Part shown: one piece after another, positions 1 through 5,725 of the stretch | Position numbering within the stretch: position 1 is the stretch's first letter | How the letters are laid out: each line of letters begins with the position of its first letter | Assembly (NCBI RefSeq): GCF_039916245.1 | Contig: NZ_JBDSLS010000140.1 | Location: 1-5,725, forward strand | DNA: 5,725 nt | Direction: 5' to 3' | From: Gelidibacter sp039916245 | GTDB taxonomy: Bacteria; Bacteroidota; Bacteroidia; Flavobacteriales; Flavobacteriaceae | Notes under the pieces: model-generated | What the model was told of the DNA's origin: nothing | Seen by the model: only the letters and a program-made list of their open reading frames with translations | Database searches by the model: none | Made by a program: the position numbers and the translations under genes

Positions 1-28
1 CTGTACAAGAATTTACTTAAAAAACAGA
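1..28 (+). other. Left edge and leader of the efflux operon
   Basis: Only 28 bases precede the first start codon, so the operon promoter is not visible here. The stretch just before the ATG is A-rich and has no clear Shine-Dalgarno sequence, as is usual in Bacteroidota. Two frames could carry the tail of an upstream gene: one closes with TAA at 18-20, and another stays open to a TAA at 43-45, which would overlap the channel gene by 17 bases. Neither tail is long enough to identify. Confidence 0.4.
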
Positions 29-1285
29 ATGAGGTTTATTTTTAAAACACTAATCTATTTAGCGGTATCCATCGCGTTTTATCTACCGGTAAACGCTCAA
101 ACAGAATTCACGCTAGAGCGCATCCTAAAAACGGCAAAACTCAACAATCCGATTTTGAAATCTGAGCATTTCAATATAGCGATTGCCGAAAGCGACATCT
201 TAAGCGCAAAATTGCGTCCCAACTTGGTATTGAGCAATGAAAACATTCAGATTGCGAAATCTTCAGAATTTGATGGCACCGGCTGGAGCAATCCCGAAAA
301 CCGTGAAGTGCTTTGGCAATTATCAAAGGAGTTCCAAATTATGGGTCAGCGTCAAAATAAAATTGACGTTGCTCTGAAAAGTGCGGAATTATCTGAAAAA
401 GAATACACAGAAATAGAGCGAGAAATCCTGTTTCAAGTTGCCGAAAAGTGGAACGAAGTATGGACGGCACAAAAGCAGTTGGAACTAATTCAATTTGCCA
501 AAAACAATATGGACAGCTTGGTCATTACCAATCAGCATCGCTACAAAAACCAAGTCATAACGCAAACCGACGTATTCAGAACGGAATTATTAGCCAAACA
601 ATACGCTCTACAATTCGCCACAGAACGTCAAGAACTTTTAAACCGAAAGAAAGAACTTCAGTTTTTAATGGGCGTTCAAGATCCTATTGAAATTGATACG
701 ACTGAAGATTTCGGAAGGTATGCCTTGATGACTTTAGAAGAATTGCACGAACAATCCATAGCCTCCAGAAGCGATATTCAAACGGCAAAATCATATATTG
801 ATGTTTCAGAGAGCAATATCAAACTCCAAAAAAGCCTATCCTATCCGCAACCTGAAATTGGCGTCATCTATAATGCGCAACATAAAATTCCGCATTTCGG
901 TTTCTCAGCTTCTATCGATTTACCTTTTTTTGACCGCAATCAAGGCGAAATCAAAAAATCACATATCCAAAGGGATCAGGCAGAACAGCAACTTTACACC
1001 TTACAAACGCAACTGCAAACGGAAATTGCAACGGCTTATGACAGGCATCAAATTCAGTTGGAAAACATAGCCTCTTACAAATCGCTATTGGAACAATCAC
1101 AAACGATTTTAGATAATGTGCAATATGCTTACCTCAGAGGTGGCACCAGCATTATCGACTTCTTGGAAGCACAAAGTAGCTGGCTAGAAACGCAACAACA
1201 GTATAACGAAGCTTTGGAGCACTACCGTCAAAGCCATATCCAACTGCTTTACGCAGCAGGTTTAATCAATCAATTAGCACAATAA
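29..1285 (+). CDS. TolC/CzcC-like outer-membrane efflux channel protein
   Basis: This is the outer-membrane factor of a tripartite RND pump: a trimeric beta-barrel with a long periplasmic alpha-helical tunnel through which substrate leaves the cell. The 418-residue product is a normal length for the CzcC/CusC/TolC (OEP) family. Residues 1-23 form a Sec signal peptide with a likely cut after VNA, before Q24; the missing lipobox means it is probably not a lipoprotein. The two OEP repeats are visible. The first runs from about 27 to 215 and is rich in helix and coiled coil. The second runs from about 235 to 412 and carries LPFFDRNQGEI at 298-308 and YLRGGTSIIDFLEAQ at 368-382, both strong family signatures. 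The ATG at 29 is chosen because it directly opens the signal peptide. The gene leads the visible operon and its stop overlaps the adaptor start. The family is secure; the substrate cannot be read from this protein. Confidence 0.93.
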   Translation: MRFIFKTLIYLAVSIAFYLPVNAQTEFTLERILKTAKLNNPILKSEHFNIAIAESDILSAKLRPNLVLSNENIQIAKSSEFDGTGWSNPENREVLWQLSKEFQIMGQRQNKIDVALKSAELSEKEYTEIEREILFQVAEKWNEVWTAQKQLELIQFAKNNMDSLVITNQHRYKNQVITQTDVFRTELLAKQYALQFATERQELLNRKKELQFLMGVQDPIEIDTTEDFGRYALMTLEELHEQSIASRSDIQTAKSYIDVSESNIKLQKSLSYPQPEIGVIYNAQHKIPHFGFSASIDLPFFDRNQGEIKKSHIQRDQAEQQLYTLQTQLQTEIATAYDRHQIQLENIASYKSLLEQSQTILDNVQYAYLRGGTSIIDFLEAQSSWLETQQQYNEALEHYRQSHIQLLYAAGLINQLAQ

Positions 1286-1287
1286 TG
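1283..1287 (+). promoter_or_regulatory. TAATG stop/start overlap coupling channel and adaptor
   Basis: The TAA of the channel gene (1283-1285) shares one base with the ATG of the adaptor (1285-1287). Such junctions usually allow translational coupling by re-initiation. This fits a fixed channel-to-adaptor ratio and supports the adaptor start, which also opens directly into a lipoprotein signal peptide. Coupling is inferred from the geometry alone. Confidence 0.7.
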
Positions 1288-2289
1288 AAGCACGCAATTT
1301 TTACAGGTTTTCTTTTATTTTTACTGTCGTCATGTGGCAGCGAAACTAAAACCGACCAAATTCAAAGGCCCTCGCCTATCGTTAGCCAAGACGGCTTAAA
1401 CATTCAATTTCCAGATGCTGGACATTTGGATTTTTTCAAAACAGAAACTCTAAATAACGATACGCTTTCTGCAAAATTTACGGCGCCTGCCACTATCGCA
1501 GCTACCGTGGTCGCTTCTCGAGAAGGCGCTAGTCAGAATTTAATTTTGTTTGAAAATCCAGATTTAGCAAGCCATTACACCCAATTGACGCAATTGCAAA
1601 TTAGCATCAATCAAATTTCGAACATCAATTTAAAACAACGTCGACAAGCATTGGAGCGCACCAAAGATTTGAAATCCCATGGCGTCGCTACCGGTCAAGA
1701 TTTGATGGATGCCGAAAGTGCTTTATCCATGGAACAAAGTGGACTTGCCAATGAAAAAGCGGCATTGATTGAACACGAATCTAAATTAATTTCTGAAGGG
1801 TTTACGCCAGATGTCTTGCGAAAAGCAAAAGCCGGAACGGCATTTTTAATCTGTGATATTCCCGAAAACCAAATTGGAAATATTGAAGAAGGCAGTACCT
1901 GTGACATCAAATTCAACGCGTTTCCAAACACTGAATTCACTGGTAAAGTGGACGCTATCGCCGCTATTGTCGATCATAGCACACGGATGATCAAAGCACG
2001 AATCCTGGTTAACAATTCATCAAAAAAACTGAAATCAGGCATGTTCGCCAAGGTCACTTTCGATTTAAGTGACGATCATAATGTAAGCGTCAACAAAAAC
2101 GCATTGGTTACAGTGCAAGGCAAACACTATGTATTTATTAAAACTTCCGAAAATGAATTTGAACGTAAACAAGTCAACATTGGTCAACAAATTGGTGATC
2201 GAATTATCGTTTTTGACGGTATTTCCAGCGCTGATGAAGTCGCGATTGAAGGCGTTTTACAACTCAAAGGTTTATCATTCGGATATTAA
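1285..2289 (+). CDS. HlyD/CzcB-type periplasmic adaptor (membrane-fusion) lipoprotein
   Basis: This adaptor should link the inner-membrane RND permease to the outer-membrane channel in the periplasm. Residues 1-17 form a lipoprotein signal peptide with lipobox LSSC, so C17 would be the lipidated N-terminus. An alpha-helical hairpin spans about 94-170. Its tip shows R125-x3-L129-x6-T136, the RxxxLxxxxxxS docking motif with Thr for Ser. A beta-barrel follows (about 186-260), with DIPENQIGNIEEG at 191-203, the STRMIKARI stretch at 232-240 and SGMFAKV at 251-257. The membrane-proximal domain ends in KGLSFGY. At 334 residues it is short for the family. The usual lipoyl half-motifs flanking the hairpin (a GxV...G..V.KGQ type first half, and an AP.dG.V type second half) cannot be found. 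There is no His-rich N-terminal metal-binding segment as in classical CzcB. C190 and C206 lie in neighbouring predicted barrel strands. The family is secure; metal specificity is not. Confidence 0.9.
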   Translation: MKHAIFTGFLLFLLSSCGSETKTDQIQRPSPIVSQDGLNIQFPDAGHLDFFKTETLNNDTLSAKFTAPATIAATVVASREGASQNLILFENPDLASHYTQLTQLQISINQISNINLKQRRQALERTKDLKSHGVATGQDLMDAESALSMEQSGLANEKAALIEHESKLISEGFTPDVLRKAKAGTAFLICDIPENQIGNIEEGSTCDIKFNAFPNTEFTGKVDAIAAIVDHSTRMIKARILVNNSSKKLKSGMFAKVTFDLSDDHNVSVNKNALVTVQGKHYVFIKTSENEFERKQVNIGQQIGDRIIVFDGISSADEVAIEGVLQLKGLSFGY

Positions 2290-2303
2290 AAAAAAATTAA
2301 GAA
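2290..2303 (+). promoter_or_regulatory. A-rich translation leader of the DUF190 gene
   Basis: Fourteen bases separate the adaptor stop from the next ATG. They are almost only A and T and join a run of nine A (2288-2296) that begins inside the stop codon. There is no Shine-Dalgarno motif. An A-rich, unstructured leader is the common way genes are initiated in Bacteroidota, and the short spacing supports one transcript. Confidence 0.45.
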
Positions 2304-2603
2304 ATGTTACAAGCACAACTATTCATCGATAAAGACGAACTCAAAGGTGTCCGACCTTTACACGAGTTTATCATGAAATTACTCATTGAAAAAGGGATCG
2401 CCGGTGCCACTTCAGTCATGGGGTATTCAGGTTTTGGCAGACATAACCGTCTGAAACAACCGTCGCAATTATTCTCATTTGATGAAGCCTCCATGTACAT
2501 CACGTTTATCGATACCGAAGAAAAAGTAAAAGCAGCCTTAAGTGTTTTAAGAACACAATATCGCGGCGGATTCATCGTCACGCACGCTGTCAATCTCTGG
2601 TAA
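2304..2603 (+). CDS. DUF190 family protein (PII-like fold), in RND efflux operon
   Basis: This is a small cytosolic protein of 99 residues, full length for DUF190, a family with a ferredoxin-like fold related to PII signal proteins and usually of unknown function. The hallmark is clear: GIAGATSVMGYSGFG at 31-45, matching the family's G-x-x-GAT...G-x-x-GFG core. An N-terminal strand (LQAQLFIDKDE) and helix (19-30) precede it. A second strand-helix unit follows, MYITFIDTEEKVKAAL at 64-79, and then GGFIVTHAV at 88-96. There is no signal peptide or membrane segment. It sits 14 bases after the adaptor and 78 bases before the permease, so it is almost certainly co-expressed with the pump. PII-like proteins are known next to CzcA/CusA-type pumps (the PII-NG group), which makes a regulatory or ligand-sensing role for this pump plausible. 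That role is an inference; neither ligand nor partner is shown by the sequence. Confidence 0.88.
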   Translation: MLQAQLFIDKDELKGVRPLHEFIMKLLIEKGIAGATSVMGYSGFGRHNRLKQPSQLFSFDEASMYITFIDTEEKVKAALSVLRTQYRGGFIVTHAVNLW

Positions 2604-2628
2604 AAACTAGCAATTTGTTTGGTCATCT

Positions 2629-2644
2629 CATTTAAAATCAAATG
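2629..2644. repeat. Short inverted repeat CATTT-N6-AAATG
   Basis: Five-base arms (2629-2633 and 2640-2644) flank a six-base AT-rich spacer. It shares base 2644 with the next palindrome, so the two could form alternative folds in the mRNA. The arms are short and AT-rich, and chance is a serious explanation. Confidence 0.25.
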
Positions 2645-2656
2645 TGCTTAAAGCAC
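2644..2656. repeat. Palindrome GTGCTT-A-AAGCAC upstream of permease
   Basis: This is a perfect six-base inverted repeat around a single A, centred 32 bases before the permease start. As RNA it would give a five-pair stem with a three-base loop. As DNA it has the size of a small dimeric regulator half-site pair. A similar imperfect palindrome, GTGTT-N5-AACAC, lies within the DUF190 gene at 2542-2556. Function is unproven; it could be an operator, an mRNA-processing or stability hairpin, or chance. Confidence 0.35.
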
Positions 2657-2681
2657 TTATAATTTATAAATCATAATTCCT

Positions 2682-5600
2682 GTGATTAAAAATCTCCTCA
2701 TATTCTCACATAAAAACCGTCCGTTGGTCGTCGCCTTAAGCTTGATCATTATGGGGATCGGTTATTATTGTTTCACGGAACTTAAAATAGAAGCTTATCC
2801 CGATATTGCCGACACCAACGTGATTGTTGTGGCCCAATATCAAGGTCGTGCTGCCGAAGAAGTCGAACAGCAAGTGACCATTCCGCTGGAACGTGTATTG
2901 CAAGACGTGCCCAATGTTATCGACCGCAGAAGCCGAACCATCTTTGGATTATCGGTCGTACAACTAACCTTTAAGGATGATACGGACGATTATTTTGCGC
3001 GTCAGCAAGTTATGGAACGCCTCGCCAGTGCTGAGCTACCTGAAGGTGTCATCTCTGAATTAGCGCCACTTTCCACTGCTGTAGGAGAAATTTTCAGATA
3101 TGTGGTGGAAGCACCGCCAAGCTATTCGCCTACCGAATTAAGAGATTTACAGGACTGGGTCATCGAACCTTATTTGTTACAAACCAATGGTGTTGCTGAT
3201 ATCACAACCTTTGGCGGTCCGTTAAAACAGTTCCACATTCTAATCGATCCCGATAAGCTCCGTAAATACGATTTGAGTTTTTCAGAAGTGGAAGATGCGG
3301 TCGTTGCAAACAACCATAACACAGGTGGAAACATCATGGAACGCGGTGGGCAAGGTTTTGCCGTTCATGGCTTGGGCGCCATCAAAAATGAAAAAGACAT
3401 TGAGAATATCGTCCTAAAGACGATTAAAGGGGTTCCGATTTTTATCAGTGATGTTGCGAGTGTCGAAATTGCTCCGCCGCCGCCAAGTGGTGTTTTGGGC
3501 TATTCTGTTCCGGATGAAAATATTGAAGTGAACAATGGTGTTGAAGGTATTATTTTACTTCGGAAATTTGAAAACCCAAGTGAAGTTCTGGTGGAACTCA
3601 AGCAGCGCATCGCCGATTTGCAAGAGCACGAACTCCCTGACGATGTAACCATCCGTACACTTTATGACCGTGGTTTTTTAATTGACCACTCCTTAAGTAC
3701 CGTTGGAAAAACACTTTTTGAAGGCGTTAGTATTGTCATTATCATCCTGATTTTCTTCTTAGGAAGTGTGCGAAGTGCGTTGGTAGTGGCTTTAACCATT
3801 CCGTTTTCGTTGTTATTTGCGTTTATTATCATGCGATTTACAGGGATTCCGGCCAACTTATTGTCGTTGGGCGCGATTGACTTCGGAATTATCGTAGACG
3901 GCGCCGTGATCATGACCGAACATCTCATCCGGAAATATCGAACCGCCACGCGAGAACAACGACAAGAAGGCATTGTGAGCATTACCTTATCAGCGGCTCA
4001 GGAAGTGGGTCGTGAAATCTTTTTCTCCGTAACGATTATCATCTTGGCCTATATGCCGATCCTATTGATGACGCGTGTTGAAGGCAAATTATTCTCGCCA
4101 ATGGCCTTAACGCTATCCTTTGCCGTTTTGGGATCGATGGTGGCAGCACTGACATTTGTCCCCGTAATCATTTCGTATGTCTACAGTAAAACCATGTCTC
4201 AGCCCGACAAAAAGTTTAAAGACCCTAAAAATCCTATACTGACATTTTTAGAGAATCAGTACGTGAAAGCTTTAAATATTTTTACAACGCACTACAAAAA
4301 AACAGTGGCTATTGGATTTGCGATTGTATTTATTCTGATTGCGTTTGGAACTAAATTAGGTTCTGAATTTTTACCAGAATTGGATGAGGGCTCAATTTTC
4401 TTACAAGGAAATTTCCCGGCTGGAATAACGATTACGGAGAACGCGAAATACGCGCCTAAAATCCGCGAGGTCATTTCAAAATATCCACAGGTTTCGTATG
4501 TGATTACACAAACCGGACGCAATGATGATGGCACCGATCCATTCCCGGCAAATAGAAACGAAATTTTAGTCGGATTAAAAGATTACGCCGAATGGAGTGG
4601 TACACTTTCAAAAAGCGAATTGGTTCAAAAAATGCGTACCGATTTGGAGGATGAATTCCCAGGAGTCACCTTTACGTCTGGCCAACCGATTATTGACCAA
4701 GTGATGGAGATTGTAACGGGAAGTGCTGCCGATTTAGCGGTATCTATCGTTGGCGATGATTTGATTATGATGCGCGAAAAAGCAGAAGTCATTTCGCAGA
4801 TTATGCAAACCATGGACGGAAGCGAAGGTGTGAATATTGAACAAGAAAACACGCAAGATCAATTGGCCATTAATATCAATCGTGAGCAAGCGGCGCGTTA
4901 TGGCATCAACGTTGCCGATGTTCAAGATATGATCGAAGCGGCAATTGGCGGAAAAGAAATCTCGGTGTTATATGATGGCGCCAAACGTTATGATATTGTG
5001 GTGCGTTATCTACCCCAATTCCGTGAGAATATGAACGACCTCAAAAACTTGATGATTCCTTCTGCAACGGGCGCTTTAGTGCCGATGGATCAACTGGCGG
5101 ATATTGGCTACGTTGAAGGACAAACTAACATTTACCGTTTGAACAATAAACGTATGGTTACCGTTCGTGCCAACATTGAAGGCCGAGATCAAGGTGGTTA
5201 TGTGAGAGAACTGCAAGCTAAAATCGACGCCCAAGTTGAAATTCCAAAAGGCTACGAATTGGTATTTGGTGGACAATATGAAAATCTAGCCCGTGCAGGA
5301 AAGCAGTTGGCATTTACTATCCCGCTGACCTTAATCATGGTTATCGTTGTCCTGTTTATGTTGTTTAAAAACTTTAGGGATACGCTCATCACAACCAGTT
5401 GTGTTCTGTTTGCTTTAGCCGGAGGTATCATCGCATTAATGCTCAGAGGTTATTACTTTAACGTTTCTGCAGGAGTTGGATTTGTATCTATTTTCGGGAT
5501 CTCAGTGATGGCAGCGGTGTTATTGGTGTCTGCATTAAATAGAGCCTCGGCCAAAGAGCCGTTAACCAAAGCCTTGGTTATGGCAACCTCAAAAGAACAG

Positions 5601-5725
5601 TTGCGCGCGGTATTGACCATTCTTATTTTGGCAATCTTCGGATTAGTTCCGGCTGCGATTTCCAGTGGCATTGGATCGGATGTTCAGCGGCCATTGGCAA
5701 CCGTGATTATCGGAGGATTAACGAG
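2682..5725 (+). CDS. czcA: CzcA/CusA-family heavy-metal RND efflux permease (partial, 3' end cut)
   Basis: This is the inner-membrane proton/cation antiporter of the pump. The frame runs open from GTG at 2682 to the right edge, 1014 full codons. Relatives have about 1030-1060, so only the end of TM12 and the tail are missing. GTG is chosen because an in-frame TAA lies at 2667-2669, no ATG intervenes, and the N-terminus matches CzcA, with TM1 at about 15-31. The large periplasmic loops sit between TM1/TM2 and TM7/TM8. TM2-TM6 lie at about 343-497, TM7 at 540-560 and TM8-TM11 at 876-995. TM4 holds D400, D406 and E413 in DFGIIVDGAVIMTEH, the divalent-cation HME-RND pattern. Other signatures are FLPELDEG (563-570), RNDDGTDP (613-620) and GGQYEN (863-868). 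CusA's methionine triad seems replaced by Q575, R625 and E676. TM10-TM11 diverge: VMAAV replaces the usual V-x-NGV, and QLRAVLTI replaces RxRPxxMT. The family is secure; the exact metal is inferred. Confidence 0.93.
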   Translation, partial: MIKNLLIFSHKNRPLVVALSLIIMGIGYYCFTELKIEAYPDIADTNVIVVAQYQGRAAEEVEQQVTIPLERVLQDVPNVIDRRSRTIFGLSVVQLTFKDDTDDYFARQQVMERLASAELPEGVISELAPLSTAVGEIFRYVVEAPPSYSPTELRDLQDWVIEPYLLQTNGVADITTFGGPLKQFHILIDPDKLRKYDLSFSEVEDAVVANNHNTGGNIMERGGQGFAVHGLGAIKNEKDIENIVLKTIKGVPIFISDVASVEIAPPPPSGVLGYSVPDENIEVNNGVEGIILLRKFENPSEVLVELKQRIADLQEHELPDDVTIRTLYDRGFLIDHSLSTVGKTLFEGVSIVIIILIFFLGSVRSALVVALTIPFSLLFAFIIMRFTGIPANLLSLGAIDFGIIVDGAVIMTEHLIRKYRTATREQRQEGIVSITLSAAQEVGREIFFSVTIIILAYMPILLMTRVEGKLFSPMALTLSFAVLGSMVAALTFVPVIISYVYSKTMSQPDKKFKDPKNPILTFLENQYVKALNIFTTHYKKTVAIGFAIVFILIAFGTKLGSEFLPELDEGSIFLQGNFPAGITITENAKYAPKIREVISKYPQVSYVITQTGRNDDGTDPFPANRNEILVGLKDYAEWSGTLSKSELVQKMRTDLEDEFPGVTFTSGQPIIDQVMEIVTGSAADLAVSIVGDDLIMMREKAEVISQIMQTMDGSEGVNIEQENTQDQLAININREQAARYGINVADVQDMIEAAIGGKEISVLYDGAKRYDIVVRYLPQFRENMNDLKNLMIPSATGALVPMDQLADIGYVEGQTNIYRLNNKRMVTVRANIEGRDQGGYVRELQAKIDAQVEIPKGYELVFGGQYENLARAGKQLAFTIPLTLIMVIVVLFMLFKNFRDTLITTSCVLFALAGGIIALMLRGYYFNVSAGVGFVSIFGISVMAAVLLVSALNRASAKEPLTKALVMATSKEQLRAVLTILILAIFGLVPAAISSGIGSDVQRPLATVIIGGLT

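Larger units (their letters stand above)
2604..2681 (+). other. AT-rich intergenic gap before the permease gene
   Basis: These 78 bases are the longest non-coding stretch in the window. They are strongly AT-rich and contain two small inverted repeats (2629-2644 and 2644-2656), then a TATAAT hexamer at 2658-2663. No good -35 element sits at the right distance and no Bacteroidota TAnnTTTG box is present, so a separate permease promoter is only a weak possibility. There is no strong GC-rich stem followed by a T-run, so it does not look like an intrinsic terminator. An in-frame TAA at 2667-2669 bounds the permease reading frame upstream. Confidence 0.5.

Noticed and set aside
1..45. Tail of an upstream gene ending at 18-20 or 43-45
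   Set aside because: At most 14 codons are visible in either frame, too few to support a coding call.
448..1070. Plus-strand alternative frames within the channel gene (448-690 and 798-1070)
   Set aside because: Both lie fully inside the OEP-family gene in another frame and give basic, featureless peptides.
2297..2641. Minus-strand open frame of 114 codons opposite the DUF190 gene
   Set aside because: It is the antisense shadow of a clear DUF190 gene, shows no recognisable domain, and has no leader or neighbour supporting it.
2604..2681. Intrinsic terminator after the DUF190 gene
   Set aside because: The only stem is five or six pairs, not GC-rich, and is followed by mixed AT sequence rather than a T-run; it would also separate the permease from its pump partners.
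3662..3982. Minus-strand open frame of 106 codons opposite the permease
   Set aside because: It overlaps the strongly conserved TM2-TM4 region of the permease and has a low-complexity, non-protein-like composition.
2682..5725. Possible frameshift in the permease, since no closed plus-strand frame covers it
   Set aside because: Codon walking from GTG at 2682 keeps one frame through D400, the 613-620 motif, residue 863 and the last codon. The frame is simply cut by the window edge.
1..5725. CRISPR arrays, tRNA or rRNA genes, insertion sequences, attachment sites
   Set aside because: No spaced direct repeats, cloverleaf, ribosomal RNA segments, transposase coding or terminal inverted repeats were seen; nearly all of the window is explained by four efflux-operon genes.

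Overview
The window looks like part of a chromosome or plasmid of a Bacteroidota bacterium, most likely a Flavobacteriia member. The reasons are a moderately AT-rich composition, A-rich leaders without a clear Shine-Dalgarno sequence before the starts, and protein sequences resembling flavobacterial efflux components. This placement is an inference from style and remembered families, not from a database search.

Almost all of the window is one tightly packed plus-strand operon for a tripartite heavy-metal-type RND efflux pump. In order it holds: an outer-membrane TolC/CzcC-like channel (29-1285); a short lipoprotein membrane-fusion adaptor of the HlyD/CzcB kind (1285-2289), whose start overlaps the channel's stop in TAATG; a small DUF190 protein with a predicted PII-like fold (2304-2603); and a CzcA/CusA-family inner-membrane permease (2682 to the right edge). 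The permease starts with GTG and is cut by the window after about 1014 codons, so only its last transmembrane segment and tail are missing. The largest gap, 2604-2681, is AT-rich and carries small inverted repeats.

The three structural proteins should form a proton-driven pump spanning the envelope. The permease keeps the TM4 Asp/Asp/Glu triad of the CzcA type (D400, D406, E413) and lacks the periplasmic methionine triad of CusA by eye alignment. Divalent cations such as Zn, Co, Cd or Ni are therefore a more likely substrate than Cu(I)/Ag(I), but the substrate is not proven.

The most unusual points are: the DUF190 PII-like gene inside the pump operon, a candidate regulator of the pump; an adaptor that seems to have lost its lipoyl domain but keeps the hairpin tip that docks the channel; and a permease TM10-TM11 region that departs from the normally near-invariant RxRPxxMT and NG motifs.
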